A stretch of 64,000 nucleotides of DNA from assembly GCA_022774865.1 (NCBI GenBank), contig JALFLH010000005.1, forward strand, positions 1-64,000, written 5' to 3'. The notes under the pieces were generated by a model that saw only the letters and a list, made by a program, of their open reading frames with translations, had not been told where the DNA came from and did no database searches. This document shows positions 1 through 7,734 of the stretch, piece by piece (within the stretch, counting starts at the first letter, position 1; each line of letters starts with the position of its first letter). The position numbers were made by a program, and so were the translations under genes. This DNA is from Clostridiales bacterium. GTDB lineage: Bacteria > Bacillota > Clostridia > Oscillospirales > Oscillospiraceae.

Positions 1-120
1 TCTCGATTCTTCATCGCTTAAACAATCCATTTATTGTCCAAGGTGTTCTTTTCGTTCGTCTTTACGTTATTCAATTTACAAGGTACAGTGTTCGTTCTAA
101 GCGGCTTTTCCGTCCGCCGT
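1..120 (-). other. Probable leader of a leftward rRNA operon
   Basis: Read on the minus strand, this stretch follows two strong promoters and contains a CTGTACCTTGTAAATTGAAT segment that resembles the conserved leader/spacer found before rRNA genes of Clostridia. A small GC hairpin (GGCGGACGGAAAAGCCGC-like, near 102-119) precedes it. No protein is convincing in any frame. The rRNA genes themselves would lie left of base 1, so this is an inference from promoter strength and leader similarity. Confidence 0.45.
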
Positions 121-130
121 GAACTTGTTT

Positions 131-159
131 ATCATATCACGCCTTCATTCGTTTGTCAA
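131..159 (-). promoter_or_regulatory. Strong sigma-A promoter, leftward (P2-like)
   Basis: On the minus strand there is TTGACA (154-159), exactly 17 bases, then TATGAT (131-136). The 25 bases upstream of the -35 box are almost pure A/G with long A runs, like an UP element. It fires leftward, away from hpf, in tandem with the promoter at 225-253. Confidence 0.75.
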
Positions 160-224
160 GAACTTTTTTCTTCTTTTTCAAACTCTTTTCGACGCTGTTC
201 GCTGCCCTCGCCGACAGCTTTATG

Positions 225-253
225 AGTTTACCACAAGTGTTGAAATTTGTCAA
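225..253 (-). promoter_or_regulatory. Strong sigma-A promoter, leftward (P1-like)
   Basis: Minus-strand TTGACA (248-253), 17-base spacer, TAAACT (225-230). An A-rich tract again lies directly upstream of the -35 box, matching the arrangement at 131-159. Tandem UP-element promoters of this type are typical of rRNA operons. Confidence 0.7.
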
Positions 254-311
254 GAGGTTTTTTCAATTTTTTCTTTGGTTCGCTCACAGGTATACCATGC
301 AGGTGTTGATT

Positions 312-340
312 AAAACACTATTATTCTCTTCAATTGTCAA
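312..340 (-). promoter_or_regulatory. Possible third leftward promoter, weak -10
   Basis: A perfect minus-strand TTGACA (335-340) stands 17 bases from TGTTTT (312-317), a poor -10 box. It may be a third, weaker member of the tandem array or a decayed one. The rest of 341-413 holds only a small GCCTC/GAGGC hairpin (371-385) downstream of hpf, without a clear T run. Confidence 0.3.
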
Positions 341-413
341 GTTAGTTTTCAAATGCGCATAGAAGCAGGAGCCTCTATCCGAGGCCCCCGCCCATTCATT
401 GGAATTTCTATCC

Positions 414-953
414 TCATCTCACATCATCGATCAGGCCATATCCGCCATCATTTCTGCGGTAAACCACGGCAAAGCTTCCTCCATTGTCCTCATCCCGGAA
501 CGCAAAGAAATTGTGCTCCAGCAGATTCATCTGCAGAACCGCTTCTTCCCGAGTCATAGGTTTGAAATAAAACTGCTTGACACGGGTTATGGTCAGGTCA
601 TCCTCTTCCTGCTCTGGTGCGAAGCTGGTCTCCTCCTGAACGGTTCGGGTGAACGCATCCTGACGCAGGCGGCGGGCCAGGCGGGTTTTATTCTTGCGGA
701 TCTGGCCCTCAATGGTGCCCACAGCCGCATCGATGGACGCAAACATATCAGAGGTACTCTCACTGGCCCGGAACCAGGTGCCCGCTCCATGAACTGTCAG
801 TTCCACCTGATTTCGGTTCTTTTCCACAGAAAAGACGACAAGCGCTTCCGCATCCTCCTCAAAATAGCGCGCCAGTTTCATGACTTTTTTCTCGGCATAG
901 GCGTGGACATTGTCAGGAAGTCTGACTTTCTTTTCACTGTACTGAAACTTCAT
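414..953 (-). CDS. hpf: Ribosome hibernation promoting factor, long form
   Basis: This 179-residue protein matches long-form HPF. An N-terminal S30AE domain (about 1-100, starting MKFQYSEKKV) binds in the decoding centre of the 30S subunit. A short acidic linker follows, then a C-terminal dimerisation domain (about 122-179) with the usual VKQFYFKPM and EAVLQMNLLEHNFFAF segments. Its role is to pair 70S ribosomes into inactive 100S dimers in stationary phase. The start is set at 953, not the upstream ATG at 977, because AAAGGAG lies at proper distance before it. It is transcribed alone from the promoter at 998-1026. Family assignment is secure. Confidence 0.95.
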   Translation of the reverse strand: MKFQYSEKKVRLPDNVHAYAEKKVMKLARYFEEDAEALVVFSVEKNRNQVELTVHGAGTWFRASESTSDMFASIDAAVGTIEGQIRKNKTRLARRLRQDAFTRTVQEETSFAPEQEEDDLTITRVKQFYFKPMTREEAVLQMNLLEHNFFAFRDEDNGGSFAVVYRRNDGGYGLIDDVR

Positions 954-997
954 ATGCGGCAGCTCCTTTCGTTTCACCGATCCTTCGGTGTACTGTT

Positions 998-1026
998 ACT
1001 ATACCACAGATTTACACATTCGACAA
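998..1026 (-). promoter_or_regulatory. hpf promoter
   Basis: Minus-strand TTGTCG (1021-1026), 17 bases, TATAGT (998-1003), about 45 bases before the hpf start codon. Confidence 0.6.
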
Positions 1027-1066
1027 GGGATACCACCAAAGTTTACTTTTTGTTCAACAGAATGCA

Positions 1067-1098
1067 CAAAGGCGGCCGTCCGATTCCCGGCGGCCGCC
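1067..1098 (-). terminator. Terminator after the DUF4364 gene
   Basis: On the minus strand a GGCGGCCG/CGGCCGCC stem (arms 1091-1098 and 1071-1078, 12-base loop) follows the stop codon at 1109 by about 10 bases and is succeeded by TTTGTG. The T tract is short. Confidence 0.55.
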
Positions 1099-1108
1099 AA
1101 TCAGCGCT

Positions 1109-1651
1109 TTATTCTTCCAATTCATCCTCATCGTCAAGCAGCTCGGACATCGTCAGATTGTAAACCATCTCCGCTTTCTTCTCAAATAGTTTGCCTAAAC
1201 GAACGGCCTGTCGTTGATCCGGGGCTACCAATTCCAGCGTCATCAGATTACCCATTTCATCATCCAGCGCCATAATCACGGAATAGTCCCCGTTTTCCCG
1301 GGGAATCACCTGCGTCTTGACATAGCTGCTCCGGCGAATCTGCCGGTTAAATCTGGCGACGGCATTCTCCGCCCGCTGCTTTACTGTAAATGCGATGGAA
1401 TCTTCTGTCAAAGCGCCGTCCGCCCTGCCCTTTTCTGTGATTTCATATTTCTGATCCTCTGTTTGTTTCAGATGCCCGGATTTCACCATCTCCGGAATGG
1501 CGGTACAAACATCAAAATAACTCAGGCACTCGTCCTGATAGCAAAGCTCATATATTTCATTGCTGGTCACCGGGTAACTGACCCGCGCCATGACAAACAG
1601 AATCAAAACCTTTACGTCCAGCATATCATGAATAAAGCCAAGTCGTTGCAT
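1109..1651 (-). CDS. DUF4364 family winged-helix-like protein
   Basis: This 180-residue protein belongs to DUF4364, a family common in Clostridia. The N-terminal half (FIHDMLDVKVLILFVMARV, then SNEIYELC and a block ending in TEKGRAD) has the layout of a winged-helix regulator of the PadR/MarR type. The C-terminal part carries NGDYSVIMALDDEMGNL and an acidic tail. The true target is unknown. The ATG at 1651 is preferred over a GTG at 1660 because AAGGGG sits 8 bases upstream of the ATG and would overlap the GTG. It diverges from dpaA, with 99 bases between the start codons. Confidence 0.8.
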   Translation of the reverse strand: MQRLGFIHDMLDVKVLILFVMARVSYPVTSNEIYELCYQDECLSYFDVCTAIPEMVKSGHLKQTEDQKYEITEKGRADGALTEDSIAFTVKQRAENAVARFNRQIRRSSYVKTQVIPRENGDYSVIMALDDEMGNLMTLELVAPDQRQAVRLGKLFEKKAEMVYNLTMSELLDDEDELEE

Positions 1652-1750
1652 CAATCTCACCCCTTACTGCTTATTATACAGAAAGCCGCCAAAAAATCAA
1701 GCACATCGCCCCCCGGATTTGCATATTCTGGTGCGAAAGGGGTGGTTTCC

Positions 1751-2476
1751 ATGTTGATATACTGCCTGCGCCGCAATGATGCAATCCACCACGCGGCGCA
1801 GATTCTGCAATCGTTCGGTCTGCCTGTCACGGATACCCCGGATGGCTCCGTCTCGCACCTGCTGCTACCGGTTCCAAGTTCGTCTGTCTTTCCGGAGTTG
1901 CAGATGCTGCTTTCCAAGCTTTCCACAGAGGTTGTCATATCCGGCGGCAATCTGGACGCCGGGTTTTTGAAGCCGTACCGGACGGTGGATTTTCTGAAAG
2001 ACCCGTTCTATCTGGCCTACAACGCCGCCATCACCGCCCGGTGTGCCCAGACGCTGGCAGAGGAAAAATCCGGTGAGCCACTCTCCGGCCGCCCCGTTCT
2101 GATTCTTGGATGGGGACGAATCGGGAAATGTCTTGCCCGGAATCTGCGTGCGGATGATGCTGACGTAACGGTGGCAGCCCGGAAAGAATCGGATCTCGCC
2201 ATACTCCGCGCGTTGGGATACCGCGCAATTCCGATTTACCAGGCCGGATTGGAGCTGAACCGTTACCGATTCATTTTCAACACCGTTCCGGCCATGATTC
2301 TCCCCGACATACGCTTGGGGTCAAACTGCACCGCGATTGAACTTGCCTCCACGCCCGGCATGGCTGGGGACGGGATTATTCCCGCGCGGGGATTGCCCGG
2401 AAAAATGGCGCCCGCAGAATCCGGGAAGCTGATTGCCGAAACCTTTATCCGCCTGTCGCTGCGCAAGGAGGACTGA
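1751..2476 (+). CDS. dpaA: Dipicolinate synthase subunit A
   Basis: DpaA (SpoVFA) is the NAD(P)H-dependent subunit that, with DpaB, makes dipicolinic acid from dihydroxy-tetrahydrodipicolinate in the mother cell for loading into the spore. The protein is 241 residues. A nucleotide-binding Rossmann motif GWGRIG is at residues 120-125. The segment after it (VTVAARKESDLA, FNTVPAMIL, IELASTPGM) is typical of the family. AAAGGGGTGG precedes the ATG. It is shorter than the roughly 300-residue Bacillus protein, the loss being at the N-terminal catalytic domain. The stop lies 4 bases before dpaB, so the two form an operon. Confidence 0.85.
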   Translation: MLIYCLRRNDAIHHAAQILQSFGLPVTDTPDGSVSHLLLPVPSSSVFPELQMLLSKLSTEVVISGGNLDAGFLKPYRTVDFLKDPFYLAYNAAITARCAQTLAEEKSGEPLSGRPVLILGWGRIGKCLARNLRADDADVTVAARKESDLAILRALGYRAIPIYQAGLELNRYRFIFNTVPAMILPDIRLGSNCTAIELASTPGMAGDGIIPARGLPGKMAPAESGKLIAETFIRLSLRKED

Positions 2477-2480
2477 ACCT

Positions 2481-3047
2481 ATGGAAATCGGATTTGCCGT
2501 CTGCGGCTCCTTCTGTACTTATGCCAGGATGTTCCCGGTCATGGAGGAATTGTCCAAAGCCAATCATGTGATTCCTGTTTTCTCCTATGCCTCTGCCGGA
2601 ACCGACAGCCGGTTCGGCACGGCTGCGGAACACCTGCAACGTGCCCGGGAAATCTGCGGGACGGAACCCCTGTGCACCATCGCAGCGGTGGAACCCATCG
2701 GCCCTAAAAAGCTGCTGGATGTGCTGGTGATCGCGCCCTGCACCGGAAACTCGCTGGCGAAGCTGGCGAACGGGATTGCCGATACCCCCGTTACCATGGC
2801 CGCAAAGAGCCATCTGCGGAATGGACGGCCGGTAGTCATCGCCATATCCACCAATGACGCGCTGGCCGGGGCGGCGGAAAACATCGGCCGTCTGCTGGCA
2901 CGGAAGCACTTCTATTTTGTGCCATTCGGGCAGGATGATGCGCTTCGGAAGCCCGCCTCCATGGTCGCCGATTTTGAAAGAATTCCCCAGACAATCGCCC
3001 AAGCCATGGAAGGCAGGCAGATTCAGCCGATTTTGCTGGCACCCTGA
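2481..3047 (+). CDS. dpaB: Dipicolinate synthase subunit B (flavoprotein)
   Basis: DpaB (SpoVFB) is the flavoprotein-like partner of DpaA in dipicolinate synthesis. The 188 residues show the UbiX/Dfp-like flavoprotein fold: an N-terminal strand IGFAVCGSFCTYAR, then VIAPCTGNSLAKLANGIADTPV and VVIAISTNDALAG. AAGGAGG is found at the end of dpaA, 10 bases ahead of the ATG. A rho-independent hairpin follows immediately. Presence of dpaAB indicates an endospore former. Expression is expected under the late mother-cell sigma factor, but I could not identify such a promoter. Confidence 0.88.
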   Translation: MEIGFAVCGSFCTYARMFPVMEELSKANHVIPVFSYASAGTDSRFGTAAEHLQRAREICGTEPLCTIAAVEPIGPKKLLDVLVIAPCTGNSLAKLANGIADTPVTMAAKSHLRNGRPVVIAISTNDALAGAAENIGRLLARKHFYFVPFGQDDALRKPASMVADFERIPQTIAQAMEGRQIQPILLAP

Positions 3048-3082
3048 GAAGCGCCCGCGCCTGCTGTGCAGGCGCGGGCTTC
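3048..3082. terminator. Bidirectional hairpin between dpaB and nadE
   Basis: An 11-base-pair GCCCGCGCCTG/CAGGCGCGGGC stem (3053-3063 and 3069-3079) separates the two converging stop codons. T tracts are weak on both sides, but position and stem strength fit a shared terminator. Confidence 0.6.
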
Positions 3083-3085
3083 AAA

Positions 3086-5041
3086 TCACAAGCTTTCTGC
3101 TTCTTCCAGCCAGAGTCTGCCGGAAGCGTCGCTGGGCATCCGCCAGTCGCCCCGGGGACTGAGACTGACAGAGCCGACCTTTACGCCGTCAGGCATACAG
3201 CTTCGCTTGAACTGCTGGGTAAAGAACCGGCGGTAAAAGGCTTTCAGCCATTTTTTGATCGTCTCCCGGTCAAAATCCCCTCTAAACGCCCGGCAGGCCA
3301 GCGTATAGATCTTCGTCGGCGAGAATCCGTAGCGAAGCATATAATAGAGGAAGAAATCATGCAGCGCATAGGGACCGACCAGATCCTCGGTCTGCTGGGA
3401 GATTTTTCCGTCCGCGTCGGGCGGGAGCAGCTCCGGGCTGATGGGCGTATCCAGCACATCCTCCAGCACCGCGCGGGAAGCAGCAAAGGCGGGCATTTCG
3501 GCAATGGCCGCAATCATCCAGCGAATCAGCGTCTTGGGAATGGAGACATTGACGCCATACATACTCATATGATCTCCATTATAGGTGCACCAGCCCAGCG
3601 CAAGCTCGCTCAGGTCGCCGGTTCCGATGACAATTCCACCCGCGACGCTGGCATAATCCATCAGAATCTGGGTGCGTTCCCGCGCCTGAGCGTTTTCGTA
3701 GGTACCGTTGTGAACGGCGGGATCATGGCCGATATCAGAAAAATGCTGAGAAACCGCATCACGGATATTGATTTCCCGGGCGCTGACGCCCAGGGTTTTC
3801 ATCAGCTCCAGCGAATTCTGGTAGGTGCGGTCGGAGGTTCCGAAACAGGGCATGGTCACACCATAAACGTCCGTTGCCGGGCGGCCAAGCTGCCGCATGG
3901 CCTCCACCGAAACCAGCAGCGCCAGCGTGGAATCCAGCCCGCCCGATACGCCGATGACCGCATTGGTGCCGATGGTTTCCAACCGGTGCTTGAGGCCCGC
4001 CACCTGCATCTGGAAAATCTCCATGCAACGCTGAACCCGGTCGGTTTTGGCGGAGGGCACAAAGGGCAGCTTCTGCAGCGGATAGAGGCTCCCGTCCGTG
4101 CGCAGCGTCGTTTCCCCGCCCGATACCCGCACCGGGTGAACAGCCGGGGAATACCGTGCCGCGGCATCGGAAAAACTCTTGTTTTTCAGCCGGTCGGCGC
4201 GAACCTTGCCCAGATCGCAGTCCTGAATCAGCAGCTCGTCCGTGGAAATCGGGCTGCCGGTTTCCGTCAGAACCGTTCCGTTCTCCGCCATGATGCACTG
4301 GCCGGAGAAGATCAGATCCTGCGTGGATTCTGTGGAACCGGCGGAGCAATAGGCATATATGCAGTTCAGCGCGGCAGACTGGTGCTTCACCAGCTCCCGG
4401 CGATAGGCGCGCTTCCCGATGGTCTCATTGGACGCGGACAGGTTCAGAATCACCTCCGCCCCGCCCAGAGCCAGCATGGTGGAGGGCGGCAGGGGCGTCC
4501 ATAGATCCTCACAGATCTCCACGCCCACCTTCGTCTGCTCATCCAGTTCAAACAGCAAACAGTTATCCAGCGGAATATTCTCCGTCCGGGAAAGCCCCAG
4601 CGCGGAAGCCGGGATCACACGCTGCTGCTCCGGTAAATCGGATATTGAAGAAAACCAGCGTTTTTCATAGAATTCATTGTAATTGGGAATAAAGGTCTTG
4701 GCGGCCAGTCCCGCGACTTTGCCGCCGCGGATAACCGCCGCGCAGTTGAACATCCTCATTCCCACACGCACAGGCAGCCCCACCGCGGCGGTAATGGCCG
4801 GATGCGCGGCTGAACAGGCGAGAATTTTCCCAAGTCCCGCCCGGACGCCCGCAAACAGCGCGTCCTGAAAAAAGAGATCCTGACAGGTATAGCCTGTCAT
4901 GGCCATCTCCGGAAAAACCAGAATATCCACATTCCGGGCATCCGCCTTTTCAATCAGGGCACAGATGTCCTCCGTATTTTTCGCCACATCCCCCACCCGA
5001 ACCGACGGTACGGCGCAGGCGATTCGAATATAATCCAGCAT
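3086..5041 (-). CDS. nadE: Glutamine-dependent NAD+ synthetase
   Basis: NadE makes NAD+ from nicotinate adenine dinucleotide, ATP and glutamine. Two domains are visible in 651 residues. An N-terminal carbon-nitrogen hydrolase (amidase) domain has its Glu-Lys-Cys triad at E45 (FPEMAMTGY), K115 (AAKTF) and C177 (VEICEDLW). A C-terminal NAD synthase domain has the ATP pyrophosphatase loop SGGLDS at 366-371. The length matches the long, glutamine-using bacterial form, so no separate amidotransferase is needed. AGGGAG precedes the ATG, and a promoter lies at 5073-5100. It is monocistronic and converges on dpaB. Confidence 0.95.
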   Translation of the reverse strand: MLDYIRIACAVPSVRVGDVAKNTEDICALIEKADARNVDILVFPEMAMTGYTCQDLFFQDALFAGVRAGLGKILACSAAHPAITAAVGLPVRVGMRMFNCAAVIRGGKVAGLAAKTFIPNYNEFYEKRWFSSISDLPEQQRVIPASALGLSRTENIPLDNCLLFELDEQTKVGVEICEDLWTPLPPSTMLALGGAEVILNLSASNETIGKRAYRRELVKHQSAALNCIYAYCSAGSTESTQDLIFSGQCIMAENGTVLTETGSPISTDELLIQDCDLGKVRADRLKNKSFSDAAARYSPAVHPVRVSGGETTLRTDGSLYPLQKLPFVPSAKTDRVQRCMEIFQMQVAGLKHRLETIGTNAVIGVSGGLDSTLALLVSVEAMRQLGRPATDVYGVTMPCFGTSDRTYQNSLELMKTLGVSAREINIRDAVSQHFSDIGHDPAVHNGTYENAQARERTQILMDYASVAGGIVIGTGDLSELALGWCTYNGDHMSMYGVNVSIPKTLIRWMIAAIAEMPAFAASRAVLEDVLDTPISPELLPPDADGKISQQTEDLVGPYALHDFFLYYMLRYGFSPTKIYTLACRAFRGDFDRETIKKWLKAFYRRFFTQQFKRSCMPDGVKVGSVSLSPRGDWRMPSDASGRLWLEEAESL

Positions 5042-5072
5042 GGATCTCCCTCCAACCCGATTTCATATGCCT

Positions 5073-5100
5073 ATCATACCATATTCTTCCCAATTTTCAA
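5073..5100 (-). promoter_or_regulatory. nadE promoter
   Basis: Minus-strand TTGAAA (5095-5100), 16-base spacer, TATGAT (5073-5078), about 30 bases before the nadE start. Confidence 0.6.
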
Positions 5101-5164
5101 GCCAATCCTCCATGCACGTGGGAATCCCGGCGCTTTTTTTCTACGGCTCCCACCCAGATATGGC

Positions 5165-5200
5165 AAAACATCCGCGTGGGAAACCCACACGGATGTTTTT
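5165..5200 (-). terminator. Terminator after the TraX-family gene
   Basis: AAACATCCGTGTGGG pairs with CCCACGCGGATGTTT around a 3-base loop (arms 5165-5180 and 5184-5199, one mismatch). The hairpin lies 10 bases past the stop at 5211 and is flanked by T runs on both strands. Confidence 0.75.
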
Positions 5201-5210
5201 CGGTTCAGGA

Positions 5211-5990
5211 TCAGCCCGCGGCGAATACGCCAAGTGCCCAGACTACCAGCAGAATCAACGGATAGGTCAGATAATTGACCAAGCGGTTGTCCGATCCCCT
5301 TTCTCCCCGGTAAAAATGGAGTGCAAGAAATCCCATGGGGCACGCCAGATAGAACGGGGAAATCACGGTGCAGACAGCGCCGGCCAGGCAGCCGGCCATG
5401 TTGCGGTATAGCGGCTTTTCGCGGAACGCCCATAAAACAGATGTCAGAACCACGCAGCACGTGCCATGCTCAATATGAAGCATCTCCGCCCAGACAATGG
5501 CCGCCAGTGTCACACAGATTTTGATTGCCGTGTTGATACCGGACCGGCCTGCATACCGCTTGAAGAAATACAGCACAATCAGGCAGAGTGCCATGCCAAT
5601 CACCGGGTTTCTGGTATCAAAATCCAACAGCTTCCCGCTTAATGCCAGATTGAAAGGAATCTCGCAGGCCATGCCCGTTCCCAGCACGCGCAGCAGGTAA
5701 TGGGTAAAATTCGCGGTGTGGATAAATCCCTCCACCAACAGCAGGCAGAAGATGGGAACCGCGCAGGTCTCAACCGCCTGAAGCACCAGTGAAAGAGCCG
5801 CGATAAACATTGCGCCGTCGCCGCTCAGCACCGCCTCCAGCATTTTCTGATCCGTAACGCCGCCCAGTCCGAGTACCCGGTTTTGCAGGATTCCGCGTCC
5901 CACGGCGCCAAGGGCAAGGAACAGCATTCCCCAGGTTCGCAGGGCTGTCGCGCTCAAGCCGGACGGTTTTTCATTCACGAGTCTTTCCAT
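5211..5990 (-). CDS. TraX family integral membrane protein
   Basis: This 259-residue polytopic protein has about eight hydrophobic segments. It carries the TraX-type core (VPIFCLLLVEGFIHT, then RVLGTGMACEIPFNLALSGK and a TRNPVIGMALCL helix). TraX acetylates F pilin in plasmids, but chromosomal Firmicute members are thought to be generic membrane acyltransferases, and no conjugation genes are nearby. The ATG at 5990 has AAGGAG 6 bases upstream and is chosen over the ATG at 6005. It sits 54 bases downstream of the amylase gene with no obvious terminator, so it may be the last gene of the maltodextrin operon. Confidence 0.7.
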   Translation of the reverse strand: MERLVNEKPSGLSATALRTWGMLFLALGAVGRGILQNRVLGLGGVTDQKMLEAVLSGDGAMFIAALSLVLQAVETCAVPIFCLLLVEGFIHTANFTHYLLRVLGTGMACEIPFNLALSGKLLDFDTRNPVIGMALCLIVLYFFKRYAGRSGINTAIKICVTLAAIVWAEMLHIEHGTCCVVLTSVLWAFREKPLYRNMAGCLAGAVCTVISPFYLACPMGFLALHFYRGERGSDNRLVNYLTYPLILLVVWALGVFAAG

Positions 5991-6044
5991 GGGATTCTCC
6001 TTCATCTGCGTTGTGTTTGCGGCTGCAATTTCAGCCGGATTGTC

Positions 6045-7730
6045 TTATTGCGCTGGAACAAGCACGGCCACTGCATACGCCGGCAGGTTCAGCAGCGTAC
6101 CGTCCAACGCAGCCGTCCTGTCGTTCACGGACAGCTTTGCCGCCAGCGTCCAATCCGCGTAAGCAGACAGGTCAACCTCAGCCGCCTCATCCGAAATATT
6201 CATCAGAACAATACAGGTGCCAAGATCGCTGGTTTTTCGGAATGCACTGACGCAGCCCGTATTCAGCTGCGTTTCCGCTGTGGTCTGCCCGTGGGAAATC
6301 GCCGGGATGGCATTCCGGATGGCGATTGCCTGACGGTAATAATTATAGATAGAACCGTCATCCGTCACCTGCTCCTCCAGGCTGCCGAAGGGGTATTCAT
6401 CCGGTATTGTGCAGTCCGGGGGTGGATTGGTGGTTCCGTTGTCCCGCGCCGCGTTCCAGTACATGGGCGCCCGTTTGGAAGGATCGTTACCGGAGCCGAC
6501 CATGCCAATTTCCTCGCCATAGTAGACAAACGCGCTGCCGCTCATGAACAAGTTCATGGCGCCCGCCAGCTTTGTCTTGGCTTCATCCTTGGATACGAAC
6601 CCCGCAATCCTTCCCACGTCGTGATTGGACAGGAAGGGCGCGTCGATGTAGTTTGAATTGGCTGCCCGATAAGCCTTATCCGCCTTCTCCAGCGCGGTTG
6701 CATAGGTAGAAACAACAGAAGGCTGCCCTGCGCCCCGCAGAACGGACACAATCTTGCCGGTCGAATCACCAAAGGGGTAATTAAAAATACTGGTGATCCC
6801 ACTCTGATAGTATTCGGCAACGGTTTGGAAGCTGTCCCATACCTCGGCAACCAAATAGCAGTCCGGTTTGATACCGCAGGCCGTTTCCTGCAGCCAGGAC
6901 AGAACCTCCACATTCATGGACGATCTGCCGGAATAGAATTCCTTGGCCGCGTCCAGTCGGAACCCGTCCACCCCTTTGTTCAGCCAAAATTCCATGACTG
7001 CTTTCACATCCGCCCGGAACCCTTCATTGCCCCAGTTCAGGTCGGGCATATCCGCGCTGAACTGCGCCTCATAGTACCAGTCCGTTCCCGGAATCTGCGC
7101 ATAACCGGTTGCGCTTTCATTCGAGAAGAAATAGTAATCCACATACGGGCAATCTGATTCATTGGGTGCCGTCCCGGCGGGCAGGCTTTTCAGATACTCC
7201 ACCGCCGTGCGGAACCAGACATGATCCGATCCGGTGTGATTCAGAACAAGATCGAGAATCACATGAATTCCCCGGTCATGGCAGGCCGAAATCAGCGCGT
7301 CAAAATCCTCCATGGTGCCGTAGGCCGGATCGATGGCATCATAATCAGACACATTATACTTGTGGTACGTGGTGCTGGGATGAATGGGCATGAGCCAAAT
7401 ACCGGTAATTCCAAGCTCCTGCAGATAGTCCAGCTTGGAGATGACGCCCTTCAGGTCGCCGATCCCATCTCCATCGGAATCGCAGAAGGAATAAACGAAG
7501 ATTTCATACCATGTACGGTAAAGATCATCCGGGCTTTGACCCAGTGCCCTGATTTCAGACAATGCCTGCTCTGTCCGTTCTGCCTCCTGGGGCTGCGTTT
7601 CCTGAGAATCCACAGCCGCCCCCGATGACTCGGGGGCGGTAGCAGGATGTTCAATCTGCCCTTGCCGGGCGCAGCCAACCAGAATCAAAACGGAAAGCAG
7701 CAGGCAAAGTACGCTTGCCACTCTTCTCAT
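6045..7730 (-). CDS. Alpha-amylase family (GH13) lipoprotein
   Basis: A secreted, lipid-anchored GH13 enzyme of 561 residues, predicted to cut starch or maltodextrins at the cell surface. The signal peptide ends in the lipobox LVGC with Cys20. A Ser/Glu/Thr-rich linker follows to about residue 65, then the (beta/alpha)8 barrel. The calcium-type loop DSDGDGIGDL is at 84-93. Catalytic residues are visible as D260 (GFRLDA, nucleophile), E296 (VAEVWD, acid/base) and D371 (LSNHD). A short beta-sandwich domain forms the C-terminus. It lies 4 bases from the upstream permease gene malG, so substrate release and uptake are probably co-expressed. Exact specificity is not readable. Confidence 0.9.
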   Translation of the reverse strand: MRRVASVLCLLLSVLILVGCARQGQIEHPATAPESSGAAVDSQETQPQEAERTEQALSEIRALGQSPDDLYRTWYEIFVYSFCDSDGDGIGDLKGVISKLDYLQELGITGIWLMPIHPSTTYHKYNVSDYDAIDPAYGTMEDFDALISACHDRGIHVILDLVLNHTGSDHVWFRTAVEYLKSLPAGTAPNESDCPYVDYYFFSNESATGYAQIPGTDWYYEAQFSADMPDLNWGNEGFRADVKAVMEFWLNKGVDGFRLDAAKEFYSGRSSMNVEVLSWLQETACGIKPDCYLVAEVWDSFQTVAEYYQSGITSIFNYPFGDSTGKIVSVLRGAGQPSVVSTYATALEKADKAYRAANSNYIDAPFLSNHDVGRIAGFVSKDEAKTKLAGAMNLFMSGSAFVYYGEEIGMVGSGNDPSKRAPMYWNAARDNGTTNPPPDCTIPDEYPFGSLEEQVTDDGSIYNYYRQAIAIRNAIPAISHGQTTAETQLNTGCVSAFRKTSDLGTCIVLMNISDEAAEVDLSAYADWTLAAKLSVNDRTAALDGTLLNLPAYAVAVLVPAQ

Positions 7731-7734
7731 AAGC

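Noticed and set aside
34-362. Overlapping plus-strand frames of 60-70 codons
   Set aside because: They are Phe/Ser-rich translations of pyrimidine tracts that are the complement of the A-rich promoter region. There is no ribosome site.
5211-5990. Conjugation locus suggested by the TraX-family gene
   Set aside because: No other transfer gene is near. Chromosomal TraX-like proteins are common and the gene belongs to a sugar-use neighbourhood.
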